From assembly GCF_023897065.1 (NCBI RefSeq), contig NZ_JAMHIV010000038.1, positions 1 through 64,000 on the forward strand: DNA of 64,000 nt. Direction: 5' to 3'. This document shows, one piece after another, positions 32,892-41,230 of the stretch. Positions within the stretch are counted from its first letter, which is position 1. Each line of letters begins with the position of its first letter. This DNA comes from Crossiella sp. SN42. GTDB lineage: Bacteria > Actinomycetota > Actinomycetes > Mycobacteriales > Pseudonocardiaceae. The notes under the pieces are model-generated. The model was not told the origin of the DNA, did no database searches, and worked only from the letters and a program-made list of their open reading frames with translations. Both the position numbers and the translations under genes were made by a program.

Positions 32892-34474
32892 GATGCCGTC
32901 CCCTCGTGCCGGGCGGTGAAGTCATCCGGGAAGTGCCGCAGCGCGGACAGGACCGGGTTCGGCGTCAACCCGCCCATCGCGCACAGCGAACCTTCGGTCA
33001 TCAGCTCGCACAGATCGCCCAGCAGCGCGAGGTTGGCGTCCGGGTCGACGCCGGCGACGATCCGGTCGATCGTCTCCACCCCGCGCACCGAGCCCACCCG
33101 GCACGGGGTGCACTTGCCGCAGGACTCCTCGGCGCAGAACTCCATGGCGAAGCGGGCCATGGCCGCCATGTCCACGGTGTCGTCGAAGACCACGATGCCG
33201 CCGTGCCCGAGCATCGCCTGTGCCGCGGCGAACGCCTCGTAGTCCAAAGGAATGTCCATTGTGGACGCGGGAATGTACGCGCCGAGTGGTCCGCCGACCT
33301 GCACCGCGCGCAGAGGCCGCCCGGACCGGGTGCCGCCGCCGTAGTCGTTGACCAGCTCGGCCAGCGACATGCCGAAGGCGGTCTCGAACACCCCGCCGTG
33401 CTTGATGTTGCCTGCCAGCTGGAAGACCTGGGTGCCCAGCGAGCGGCCCACCCCCAGCGCGGCGTAGGCCGCCGCGCCGTGGGCCAGGATGCTGGGCACC
33501 GAGGCCAGGGTGAGCACGTTGTTCACCACGGTCGGCTTGCCGAACAGGCCGGTGATCGCCGGGATGGGCGGTTTCGCCCGCACCATCCCGCGTTTGCCCT
33601 CCAGGCTCTCCAGCATCGAGGTCTCTTCCCCGCAGATGTAGGCGCCCGCGCCGACCCGCACGAACAGGTCGAAGCGCTGCCCAGAACCGAGGTAGTCCTG
33701 GCCGAGCCAGCCGCGCGCGTAGGCCACCTCGACGGCCTGGCGCAGGGTGGCCACCGCGTCCGGGTACTCCGAGCGCAGGTACACGTACCCCTCGGTGGCC
33801 CCGGTGGCATACGCCGCGATGGCCATGCCCTCGATCAGGCAGAACGGGTCGCCCTCGATCAGCATCCGGTCGGCGAAGGTGCCCGAGTCGCCCTCGTCGG
33901 CGTTGCAGCAGACGAACTTCAGCTCGCCGTCGGCCTTGAGCACGGTGTTCCACTTGATCCCGGCCGGGAAGCCCGCGCCGCCGCGGCCGCGCAGCCCGGA
34001 GTCGGTGACCTCCTTGACCACCTCGGCCGGGTCCATGGCCAGCGCCCGCCGCAGGCCGGCCATGCCGCCGTGGGCCAGGTAGTCCTCGGCGGAGACCGGG
34101 TCGGTGACGCCGACCCTGGCGAAGCACAGCCGCTGCTGCGCGACCATCCAGGGCAGTTGCTCGACCAGGCCGAGGCGTTTCTCGTGCGCGCCGCCGGTGA
34201 ACAGCCCGGCCTTGACCAGCTCGGGCACCTCGCCCGCGGAGACCGGCCCGTAGCCGATCCGGCCCGCGCCGGTGGCCACCTCCACCAGCGGTTCCAGCCA
34301 CAGCATGCCGCGGGATCCGTTGCGCACCAAGCGCACCTCGATCCCGGCGGCCGCGGCCTCCCGGCTGATCGCGCTCGCCACCGCGTCCGCGCCCACCGAA
34401 CAGGCGGCGGAGTCGCGGGGCACAAAAACCGTGATCCACTGGGACACTGATTCGTCCCTGCTAGCAGGACTCAT
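32888..34474 (-). CDS. fdsB: Formate dehydrogenase beta subunit (NADH-binding, NuoF-like)
   Basis: A 528-residue diaphorase subunit. A thioredoxin-like N-terminal domain is followed by the NuoF core: G-L-R-G-R-G-G-A-G-F-P-A-G binds NAD, N-A-D-E-G-D-S-G-T-F binds FMN, and E-S-C-G-K-C-T-P-C-R is the 4Fe-4S site. It takes electrons from the alpha subunit to reduce NAD. The ATG at 34474 overlaps the gamma stop (ATGA), and its end overlaps the alpha start. Confidence 0.94.
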   Translation of the reverse strand: MSPASRDESVSQWITVFVPRDSAACSVGADAVASAISREAAAAGIEVRLVRNGSRGMLWLEPLVEVATGAGRIGYGPVSAGEVPELVKAGLFTGGAHEKRLGLVEQLPWMVAQQRLCFARVGVTDPVSAEDYLAHGGMAGLRRALAMDPAEVVKEVTDSGLRGRGGAGFPAGIKWNTVLKADGELKFVCCNADEGDSGTFADRMLIEGDPFCLIEGMAIAAYATGATEGYVYLRSEYPDAVATLRQAVEVAYARGWLGQDYLGSGQRFDLFVRVGAGAYICGEETSMLESLEGKRGMVRAKPPIPAITGLFGKPTVVNNVLTLASVPSILAHGAAAYAALGVGRSLGTQVFQLAGNIKHGGVFETAFGMSLAELVNDYGGGTRSGRPLRAVQVGGPLGAYIPASTMDIPLDYEAFAAAQAMLGHGGIVVFDDTVDMAAMARFAMEFCAEESCGKCTPCRVGSVRGVETIDRIVAGVDPDANLALLGDLCELMTEGSLCAMGGLTPNPVLSALRHFPDDFTARHEGTAS

Positions 34475-34956
34475 GCGCGTTCCGCCTCCGCGTCGAGGAT
34501 GCCATCGAGTCTCGCCGGGTCCAGTCGTCCGTACAAGCGCCCGTTCACCTGACCCGCGGGCCCCAGCGCGCAGTTGCCCAGGCAGAACACCTGCTCCAGG
34601 GTCACCCGGCCGTCCGGGGTGGTCGAGCCGAGCTTGCTGCCCAGCCTGTTTTCGGCGTGCGCGACCAGGTCCTCCGCGCCCACGGACTGGCAGGCCTCGG
34701 CGCGGCACAGCTTGACCACGGTCTGACCGGCGGGTTCGGCGCGGAAGTCGTGGTAGAAGGTCACCACGCCGTGCACCTCGGCCCTGGACAGGTTCAGCTC
34801 GGCGGCCAGCACCGGGACCATCGCCTGATCGATGTAGCCGAACTCGGCCTGCAGGCTGTGCAGGATCGGCAGCAGCGCGCCCCGATCACCGCGATGCCGG
34901 TCGACCACCGAGCGCACCCGGTCCATCAGCGAAGGCTCGCCCGTGTTTGTCGGCAT
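34471..34956 (-). CDS. fdsG: Formate dehydrogenase gamma subunit (NuoE-like)
   Basis: A 161-residue thioredoxin-like 2Fe-2S protein. The four cluster ligands are in L-C-R-A-E-A-C-Q and C-L-G-N-C-A-L-G-P, and the upstream V-T-F-Y-H-D-F-R is typical of NuoE. I choose the ATG at 34956, which has GGGAG eight bases upstream, over the one at 34971. First gene of the operon; a near-perfect palindrome lies just before it. Confidence 0.9.
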   Translation of the reverse strand: MPTNTGEPSLMDRVRSVVDRHRGDRGALLPILHSLQAEFGYIDQAMVPVLAAELNLSRAEVHGVVTFYHDFRAEPAGQTVVKLCRAEACQSVGAEDLVAHAENRLGSKLGSTTPDGRVTLEQVFCLGNCALGPAGQVNGRLYGRLDPARLDGILDAEAERA

Positions 34957-34972
34957 GCCCGTGTCTCCCATC

Positions 34973-34989
34973 GTGCATACGGTATACAC
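34973..34989. promoter_or_regulatory. Palindromic operator at the fds promoter
   Basis: GTGCATACGGTATACAC is a 17-base palindrome with one mismatch, of the GTATAC type bound by GntR-family regulators. It sits about 17 bases upstream of the gamma start and probably overlaps the promoter. No GntR gene is in the window. Confidence 0.5.
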
Positions 34990-35118
34990 AACGTTAGTCC
35001 GATCCCGCGCCGAAAAAAAGAGCGACTTGTGCCGGGGACGTGTCGAGATCGGCGGACCGGCTCCGATCAGGGTGTGTACGGTGCCCAACGGGGGCGTCGT
35101 GGACACGAGGAGCACGTC

Positions 35119-35493
35119 GTGAAGTTCTTGCTGATCATGCAGGTCAACCCGGCCATCCTGGACGCGCTGACCGAAGAGGAGCGGGCCGCGATCGGGGAGG
35201 GCCACGGCGAGTTCATCCGCACCATCCAGGCCTCCGGCGAGCTGATCCTGACCCAGGCCCTGGCCGACCCGGCCGCCAGCGCGGTGGTGCGCGGGGCCGA
35301 GGGCCAGCCGGTGGTCACCGACGGCCCTTTCCTGGAGGCCAAGGAGTTCATGGGCGGCTTCTACCTGGTGGAATGCGAGAGCAAGGAACGGGCGCTGGAG
35401 CTGGCCAAGCTGATCCCCGACACCAAGTTCCCCGGGCTCGCGGTTGAGGTCCGGCCGGTGATGTTCTCGGGCGGTATGGAGTTGGAGATGTGA
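35119..35493 (+). CDS. YciI-like (DGPF) protein
   Basis: A 124-residue ferredoxin-like-fold protein of the YCII family, with F-L-L-I-M near the N-terminus and the defining T-D-G-P-F motif, then F-M-G-G-F-Y-L-V-E. Such proteins are encoded with ECF42 sigma factors, as here. The biochemical role is unknown; some YciI proteins have weak hydrolase activity. GTG start follows a GAGGAG site. The stop overlaps the sigma gene start by four bases. Confidence 0.88.
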   Translation: MKFLLIMQVNPAILDALTEEERAAIGEGHGEFIRTIQASGELILTQALADPAASAVVRGAEGQPVVTDGPFLEAKEFMGGFYLVECESKERALELAKLIPDTKFPGLAVEVRPVMFSGGMELEM

Positions 35494-36704
35494 GCAGGAA
35501 CGACGTCGAGGACCTGATCCGCGAGCTCGCGCCCCAGGTCCTCGGCGTCCTCGTCCGGCGGCACGGCCAGTTCGACGCCTGCGAGGACGCCGTGCAGGAA
35601 GCCCTCCTGGACGCCAGCACCCAGTGGCGGGCCGGGCCGCCGGAGAACCCGCGTGGCTGGCTGCTGACCGTGGCCACCCGGCGGCTCACCGACGCCTGGC
35701 GCAGCGACTCGGCCCGCCGCCGCCGGGAACAGGCCTTCGCGCTCGACCCGGAGGCCCCGGCCCCGGACGGACCGCCGGCCGAGGACGACTCGCTCACCCT
35801 GCTGTTCCTGTGCTGCCACCCCGAGCTGAGCGTCCCGTCCCAGCTCGCGCTGACCCTGCGCGCGGTCGGTGGCCTGAGCACCGCGCAGATCGCCAGCGCC
35901 TTCCTGGTGCCCGAGGCGACCATGGCGCAGCGGATCAGCCGGGCCAAGGCGCGGATCAAGGCCACCGGGTCCGCCTTCGGCCCGCCGCCGGCGCGGGAGC
36001 GGGACGAGCGGCTGCGGGTGGTGCTGCACGTGCTGTACCTGATCTTCAACGAGGGCTACACCGCCTCCAGCGGCGAGCAGCTGCAACGCGTGGAGCTGGC
36101 CGCGGAGGCGATCCGGCTGGCCCGCCTGGTGCACCGGCTGGCCCCGGCCGACAGCGAGACCGGCGCGCTGCTGGCGCTGATGCTGCTCACCCACGCCCGC
36201 CGCGCCGCCCGCACCGGCCCCGGCGGTGCGCTCATCCCGCTCAACGAACAGGACCGCACCCGCTGGGACCAGGCCGCCATCACCGAGGGCCTGACCCTGC
36301 TCCGGCACACCCTGTCCACCGGCGCGCTCGGCCCCTACCTGGTGCAGGCCGCGATCGCCGGCACGCACGCCGAGGCCGCCCGCCCCGAGGACACCGACTG
36401 GCCGCAGATCCTGGTGCTCTACGGCATTTTGGAGCGGATCGCGCCCAACCCGGTGGTCACCCTCAACCGGGCCATCGCCCTGGCCATGGTCAACGGCGCC
36501 AAGGCGGGCCTGGACCTGCTCGACGAGCTCGCCGACGACGACCGCCTGCGCGCCAGCCACCGCCTGGACGCCGTCCGCGCCCACCTCCTGGAGCTCGACG
36601 ACCAGCCCGGGGCCGCCGCCGAGGCCTACCACCGCGCCGCCCGCCGCACCGCCAGCCAGCCGGAACAGCGCTACCTGCTGGCCAAGGCGGCGAAGCTGGG
36701 CTGA
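35490..36704 (+). CDS. ECF42-type RNA polymerase sigma factor with C-terminal extension
   Basis: A 404-residue factor. Sigma region 2 (E-D-A-V-Q-E-A-L and P-R-G-W-L-L-T-V-A-T-R-R) and region 4 (L-R-A-V-G-G-L-S-T-A-Q-I-A-S-A-F) occupy the first 170 residues. The remaining 230 form the helical TPR-like domain with L-Y-L-I-F-N-E-G-Y and L-N-R-A-I-A-L, as in ECF42 proteins. No anti-sigma factor is known for this group; the extension controls activity. It is translationally coupled to the DGPF protein gene. Confidence 0.93.
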   Translation: MSRNDVEDLIRELAPQVLGVLVRRHGQFDACEDAVQEALLDASTQWRAGPPENPRGWLLTVATRRLTDAWRSDSARRRREQAFALDPEAPAPDGPPAEDDSLTLLFLCCHPELSVPSQLALTLRAVGGLSTAQIASAFLVPEATMAQRISRAKARIKATGSAFGPPPARERDERLRVVLHVLYLIFNEGYTASSGEQLQRVELAAEAIRLARLVHRLAPADSETGALLALMLLTHARRAARTGPGGALIPLNEQDRTRWDQAAITEGLTLLRHTLSTGALGPYLVQAAIAGTHAEAARPEDTDWPQILVLYGILERIAPNPVVTLNRAIALAMVNGAKAGLDLLDELADDDRLRASHRLDAVRAHLLELDDQPGAAAEAYHRAARRTASQPEQRYLLAKAAKLG

Positions 36705-36711
36705 CCCGGGG

Positions 36712-37095
36712 TCAGAGGGTGTGCTGGGCGATGAGCTGGCCGATGGCGCGCACGTCGGAGTCGCCGCGGAACTCCAGCCGGACCTTGCCCAGGCCGCTGA
36801 ACCACAGCTCCAGCTCGGCGTCCAGGTCGAAGGTGCCCGCGGTCTCGATGGAGAACGCCTGCACCTTGTTGTAGGGCAGCGAGGTGAAGTCCTTCTTCTT
36901 GCCGAGCATGCCCTGCACGTTCACCGCGATCAGCCGCTTGTTGGTGAACACCACGTAGTCCCGCACGGTCTTGAACGCGGCGATCAGCTGTTCCCCGGGG
37001 ATGATGATCGGCGCGATGGATCCGGCGATGTCCTCGGGACGGCACGGCGAGAGCTTGAATACGGAAGCCTTCTCGAAGTCGATCACGTTTTCCAC
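36712..37095 (-). CDS. Bacterial PH-domain protein
   Basis: A 127-residue protein of the YozO/bPH type. I-I-P-G-E-Q-L-I-A-A-F, D-Y-V-V-F-T-N-K-R-L-I-A-V-N-V-Q-G and K-K-D-F-T-S-L-P-Y are the conserved strands of the bacterial PH fold. No membrane segment or signal is seen. Role unknown. It faces the preceding sigma gene tail to tail and has a 219-base upstream gap with a repeated decamer. Confidence 0.85.
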   Translation of the reverse strand: MENVIDFEKASVFKLSPCRPEDIAGSIAPIIIPGEQLIAAFKTVRDYVVFTNKRLIAVNVQGMLGKKKDFTSLPYNKVQAFSIETAGTFDLDAELELWFSGLGKVRLEFRGDSDVRAIGQLIAQHTL

Positions 37096-37169
37096 TGTAC
37101 CGACGCGACGACGTCCGTGCCGTCAGCTTCCAGGACCCCGTGCAGGTCAGCCGTGGGTATGACAACCCT

Positions 37170-37218
37170 GATTTGTCAAGGACGGATTTCCGGGGATACA
37201 CGGATTCGGATTTGTCAA
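37170..37218. repeat. Repeated decamer in a divergent gap
   Basis: GATTTGTCAA occurs at 37170-37179 and 37209-37218, 39 bases apart, in the less GC-rich gap (37096-37314) between the PH-domain gene and the SNF2 helicase gene. On the minus strand each copy contains TTGACA. The copies may be operator sites or paired promoter elements. No gene is seen in the gap. Confidence 0.4.
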
Positions 37219-37314
37219 ATGTCGGATTCATTAGCGCGAGCGCAATCCGCGAGGTAGTCTCGATTGCCCATCGAGATTCCGTCCCGGCCACCGCCATGCC
37301 CCGAAAGGGAGGTC

Positions 37315-39123
37315 ATGCCGACCTCGCACGTCCAGCTCCAGGCCACGTTCCTGCCAGCCGAGGGCGCGTTCGCCTGGTGGGGCCCGCCCGACCCGGCCGC
37401 CGCGCTGGCCGCGGCCGGGCTGCCGGTGGGCCGGGCCGCCGAATGCCGGCTGGCCCGCCCGGTGGACGGCCGGATCACCGTGCTGCCCACCCCGGTGCGC
37501 CTGGTGGACCTGGACCTCGCGCTGCCCGCGCTGCTGAGCACCACCACCGAGCTCAGCCCCGCCGCCCGCGCCTGGCGGCAGGCGGCCCAGCACCCGGACG
37601 CCGACCCGCCGCTGCCCCCGGCCGCGCACGCGGTGCCCAACGCCGAGGGCACCGCGATCAGCTCGCCCGCCGCGCTGCTGCGCCAGTTCCGGCAGGCCGC
37701 CGGCACCAGGGCCGAGCTGCGCGCGGCCGAGGTGCGCGCGGAACTGCGGCCGTACCAGGTCACCGGGGTGGCCTGGCTGCGCTCGGTGCCCGGCGGCGGC
37801 ATCCTGGCCGACGAGATGGGCCTGGGCAAGACGCTCCAGGCGATCAGCCTGCTGGCCACCCGCCCCGGGCCGCACCTGGTGGTCTGCCCGACCTCGCTGG
37901 TCGGCAACTGGCGGCGCGAGCTGGACCGCTTCGCCCCCGCCCTGCCGGTGCGCGCCCACCACGGCCCCCGGCGCTCCCTCGACAACCTGGCCGCCGAGGT
38001 CGTGGTGACCAGCTACGGCGCGCTGCGCGCCGACGCCGAGGAGCTGGCCGGGACCAGCTGGGACACGGTGATCTTCGACGAGGCGCAGCAGATCAAGAAC
38101 CCGGACTCGCTGGCCGCCAAGGCCGCCACCCGGCTCAACGCGCGGCTGCGGATCGCGCTCACCGGCACCCCGGTGGAGAACCGCCTCGACGACCTGTGGG
38201 CCATCCTCAACGTCACCCGGCCCGGCCTGCTCGGCACCAGGGGCCGGTTCCGGCAGCGGTTCGCCACGCCCATCCAGCAGCGCCGCTCGGCCACCGCGGC
38301 CCAGCGGCTGCACGCGCTGATCGACCCACACCTGTTGCGCCGCACCAAGTCCGAGGTGGCCACCGACCTGCCGCCCAAGCTGTACACCACCGTGGCCTGC
38401 ACGCTCACCGACGAGCAGATCCGGCTGTACCGGGACGCGGTGGACCGCGCCTTCACCGACGGACTCGGCTCCGGCATCGAGCGCCGCGGCCGGGTGCTGG
38501 CCCTGCTGACCGCGCTGAAACAGGTCTGCAACCACCCGGCCCAGCTGCTCGGCCAGGACGGCCCGCTGCCCGGCCGCTCCGGCAAGTTCGACCGGGCCGG
38601 CGAGATGCTCGCCGAGATCGTCGAGGACGGCGACCGCGCGCTGGTGTTCACCCAGTACCGGGCCATGGGCGAGCTGCTCTCCCGCCACCTCACCGAAACC
38701 CTGGGCGGGCCGGAGATCCCGTTCCTGCACGGCGGGCTGACCGCCGACCGCAGGGACAAGCTGGTGCAGGCCTTCCAGCACGACGAGGACGCGCCGCCGA
38801 TCCTGTTGCTGAGCCTGCGCGCCGCCGGGTTCGGCCTCAACCTGACCAGGGCCGGTCACGTGCTGCACTACGACCGCTGGTGGAACCCGGCGGTGGAGGA
38901 GCAGGCCACCGACCGCGCGCACCGCATCGGCCAGCACCGGGTGCTCACCGTGCACACGCTGGTCACCGGCGGCACCGTGGAGGAGCACATCGCCCGGATG
39001 CACGAGACCAAACGCGCGCTGGCCGACCTGGTCTCCGGCGACAGCGAGACCGCGCTGGCCAACCTGCCCGACGAGGACCTGCACCGGGTGCTCGACCTGA
39101 ACCTGGAGGGGATCGGCCGATGA
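37315..39123 (+). CDS. SNF2-family DEAD/DEAH-type helicase
   Basis: A 602-residue protein. Motif I is D-E-M-G-L-G-K-T, motif II D-E-A-Q, and motif III is the T-G-T-P segment. The C-terminal lobe has S-L-R-A-A-G-F-G-L-N-L and motif VI Q-A-T-D-R-A-H-R-I-G-Q, diagnostic for Snf2 ATPases. The N-terminal 150 residues are a poorly conserved extension. Such proteins translocate on double-stranded DNA. The ATG at 37315 has GAAAGGGAGG upstream. The stop overlaps the start of a SWIM zinc-finger gene, the usual partner. Confidence 0.93.
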   Translation: MPTSHVQLQATFLPAEGAFAWWGPPDPAAALAAAGLPVGRAAECRLARPVDGRITVLPTPVRLVDLDLALPALLSTTTELSPAARAWRQAAQHPDADPPLPPAAHAVPNAEGTAISSPAALLRQFRQAAGTRAELRAAEVRAELRPYQVTGVAWLRSVPGGGILADEMGLGKTLQAISLLATRPGPHLVVCPTSLVGNWRRELDRFAPALPVRAHHGPRRSLDNLAAEVVVTSYGALRADAEELAGTSWDTVIFDEAQQIKNPDSLAAKAATRLNARLRIALTGTPVENRLDDLWAILNVTRPGLLGTRGRFRQRFATPIQQRRSATAAQRLHALIDPHLLRRTKSEVATDLPPKLYTTVACTLTDEQIRLYRDAVDRAFTDGLGSGIERRGRVLALLTALKQVCNHPAQLLGQDGPLPGRSGKFDRAGEMLAEIVEDGDRALVFTQYRAMGELLSRHLTETLGGPEIPFLHGGLTADRRDKLVQAFQHDEDAPPILLLSLRAAGFGLNLTRAGHVLHYDRWWNPAVEEQATDRAHRIGQHRVLTVHTLVTGGTVEEHIARMHETKRALADLVSGDSETALANLPDEDLHRVLDLNLEGIGR

Positions 39124-39650
39124 TCGCCGAGCACGGTGTCACCGCCTGGGGGCACGCCTGGCTGCGCACAGTGGAGCCCACCCGGGTCACCCGCCCCAAC
39201 CCGTCGCTGCCCAGGGCCCGCAACCTGGCCCGCGGCGACGGCATCACCGACCTGACCATGGCCCCCGGCCTGCTCACCGCCGGCTCCGGCCAGTACCGGG
39301 TGCGCATCGAGATCCCGCTCTGGCCCGCCGAGCCGGCCGCGCTGGCCGCCAAGCTGCTCGCGGACCTGCCGCCCAGCCTGGTCCTCGGTGACCTGCCCGA
39401 CTCCCTCGCGGCCGAGTTGCGCGCGCACGACATCGACATCGCCCCGCCCCCGGAGGAGCTCACCCCGCACTGCGACTGCCGCGACCGCCGGCCGCTCTGC
39501 GTGCACGTGCTGGCCGCCCTCTACGCCCTGGTCCAGGCCGTGGACGAACGCCCGGCGCTGGCGGTGGAGCTGCGCGGCGTCACCGCCACCACCACCGACC
39601 CGGACTGGATCCCGGTGAGCGAGCTCAGCGTGGCCGGGTTCTACGGCTGA
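39120..39650 (+). CDS. SWIM zinc-finger protein
   Basis: A 176-residue protein. The C-terminal C-D-C-R-D-R-R-P-L-C-V-H matches C-x-C-x(n)-C-x-H, the SWIM zinc-finger pattern. An N-terminal G-H-A-W-L-R and A-R-N-L-A-R-G are also common in this family. SWIM proteins are commonly co-encoded with Snf2 ATPases and probably guide them to DNA. ATG overlaps the helicase stop by four bases. Confidence 0.85.
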   Translation: MIAEHGVTAWGHAWLRTVEPTRVTRPNPSLPRARNLARGDGITDLTMAPGLLTAGSGQYRVRIEIPLWPAEPAALAAKLLADLPPSLVLGDLPDSLAAELRAHDIDIAPPPEELTPHCDCRDRRPLCVHVLAALYALVQAVDERPALAVELRGVTATTTDPDWIPVSELSVAGFYG

Positions 39651-39675
39651 CTACGCCGATCCACGTAGGCCGGAT

Positions 39676-39719
39676 ACGGTGGCGCGGGGACGCCCCGGCA
39701 GTCCCCGCGCTGCCACCGT
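39676..39719 (+). terminator. Terminator of the SNF2-SWIM operon
   Basis: Large imperfect hairpin: GGTGGCGCGGGGAC (39678-39691) faces GTCCCCGCGCTGCCACC (39701-39717) with a nine-base loop and a three-base bulge; AC/GT extends it outward. It lies 26 bases after the SWIM stop and just ahead of the esterase start. Confidence 0.6.
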
Positions 39720-39726
39720 CTCCGCC

Positions 39727-41172
39727 ATGCGCAAAGCGATACTCACCACCCTGACTCTCGCCCTGCTGGGCTTACCGGGCGTCGCCGCCGCCGACCACGG
39801 CGAGCTCGCCCCCACCGGCTCGGGCTGGGTGCGCGGCCGGGTCACCGCCGAACACCGTGTGTACCAAGGCATTCCGTACGCCGAAGCGGCCCGCTGGCAA
39901 CCCCCGCACCCACCCCGGCCCTGGACCGGCGTCCGCGAGGCCACCCAGCCCGGCCCGGCCTGCGCCCAGGCCGGCAAACCCGGCGAGGTGCGCGGCAGCG
40001 AGGACTGCCTGTCGCTGAACATCCACCGTCCACAAGGGACAGACCGCTTGCCGGTGCTGGTGTTCGTGCCCGGCGGCGGTTTCACCACCGGCGCGAGCAG
40101 CGACTACGACCCCAGCAGGCTGGCCGCCCGCGGCAAGGTCCTGGTGGTCACCCTCAACTACCGTTTGGGCGCACTGGGTTTCCTGGCCCACCCCGAGCTG
40201 GGACCGGACGCCGGGAACCTGGGCATCCAGGACCAGCAGGCCGCGCTGCGCTGGGTCAGGGCCAACATCGCCGCGTTTGGCGGTGACCCGGCCAAGGTCA
40301 CGCTGTGGGGCCAGTCCGCCGGTGGCTACAGCGTCTGCGCGCACCTGGCGAGCCCGGCCTCCCGCGGCCTGTTCCAGCGGGCCATCGTGCACAGCGCCCC
40401 GTGCGCCAACCCGATGGTCGAGCGCGCCGAGGCCGAGCGCCGCGCCCGCGCCACCGCCGCCACCCTCGGCTGCCCGGACACGGCCTGCCTGCGCGGTCTC
40501 CCGCTGACCTCCCTGGTCGGCCTGCACCAGGACCAGGTTTCCGTGCTGCGCCGCGACTTCAACGGCCGCCCCTGGCTGCCGGTGGCCGGAACCCCAACCC
40601 TGCCAATCCAACCGCTGAGCACGCAGGTCCCGCTGCTGCTGGGCGGCACCGCCGACGAGATGCGCCCGTTCGTCGCCCCGCACCGCGCCCTCACCGCCGA
40701 GGACTACCCCAACCTGGTCACCAGCCTGTTCGGCACCGACGCCCCGGCGGTCCTCGCCCAGTACCCCGCCACCGCCGAGCCCACGCCCGCGCTCACCCTG
40801 GCCCGCCTGCTCACCGACCACGGCGGCGCGCTCGGCGCCTGCACCCAGCTCCCGGTCGTCGCGGCGAGCCGGAAACCCGTGCACACCTTCGAGTTCGCCG
40901 AACCCACCGGCCACGTGCTGGGCGAGTTCCCCTACGGCGCGGCGCACGGCGCGGAGCTTCGCTACCTGCTCGACCTCAGCTGGCCGCAGCCGCCGCTGAC
41001 CCCGGCCCAGCAGGCCCTGGCCGACCGCATGATCGAGCACTGGGCGGCCTACGCGCACACCGGCGACCCGGGCTGGTCCCGGCACGGCACCCGCCGGTTC
41101 ACCGCCGAGCGCACCACCCGGATCGACCTGGCCGCCGAGCACAACTGCGGGTTCTGGTCCCAGCTCAGGTGA
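39727..41172 (+). CDS. Secreted type B carboxylesterase
   Basis: A 481-residue alpha/beta hydrolase with a 22-residue signal peptide ending V-A-A-A. The nucleophile elbow is W-G-Q-S-A-G-G, the oxyanion loop P-G-G-G-F, and E-D-C-L-S-L-N is the type B signature. The acid is near T-A-D-E-M and the His near Y-G-A-A-H-G-A-E. Codon 16 is TTA (39772-39774), rare in such genomes and dependent on the bldA-type tRNA. The substrate is unknown. Confidence 0.9.
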   Translation: MRKAILTTLTLALLGLPGVAAADHGELAPTGSGWVRGRVTAEHRVYQGIPYAEAARWQPPHPPRPWTGVREATQPGPACAQAGKPGEVRGSEDCLSLNIHRPQGTDRLPVLVFVPGGGFTTGASSDYDPSRLAARGKVLVVTLNYRLGALGFLAHPELGPDAGNLGIQDQQAALRWVRANIAAFGGDPAKVTLWGQSAGGYSVCAHLASPASRGLFQRAIVHSAPCANPMVERAEAERRARATAATLGCPDTACLRGLPLTSLVGLHQDQVSVLRRDFNGRPWLPVAGTPTLPIQPLSTQVPLLLGGTADEMRPFVAPHRALTAEDYPNLVTSLFGTDAPAVLAQYPATAEPTPALTLARLLTDHGGALGACTQLPVVAASRKPVHTFEFAEPTGHVLGEFPYGAAHGAELRYLLDLSWPQPPLTPAQQALADRMIEHWAAYAHTGDPGWSRHGTRRFTAERTTRIDLAAEHNCGFWSQLR

Positions 41173-41185
41173 CAACCCGGGATGG

Positions 41186-41211
41186 CACCTGCTAACTTTC
41201 GTTTGCAGGTG
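41186..41211. promoter_or_regulatory. Inverted repeat upstream of the MmpL gene
   Basis: CACCTGC (41186-41192) and GCAGGTG (41205-41211) are separated by 12 AT-leaning bases, 20 bases before the transporter start. It may be an operator for the small winged-helix regulator encoded downstream, or overlap the promoter. Confidence 0.4.
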
Positions 41212-41230
41212 ACTGACTGGGGAGAACTTG

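Noticed and set aside
30363-33242. Long plus-strand frame opposite the formate dehydrogenase genes
   Set aside because: It is a shadow: the minus strand encodes complete iron-sulphur and molybdopterin motifs here, and the plus frame shows no recognisable domain.
36712-37095. Assigning the PH-domain protein to ECF42 control
   Set aside because: It lies on the opposite strand, tail to tail with the sigma gene, with its own upstream region.
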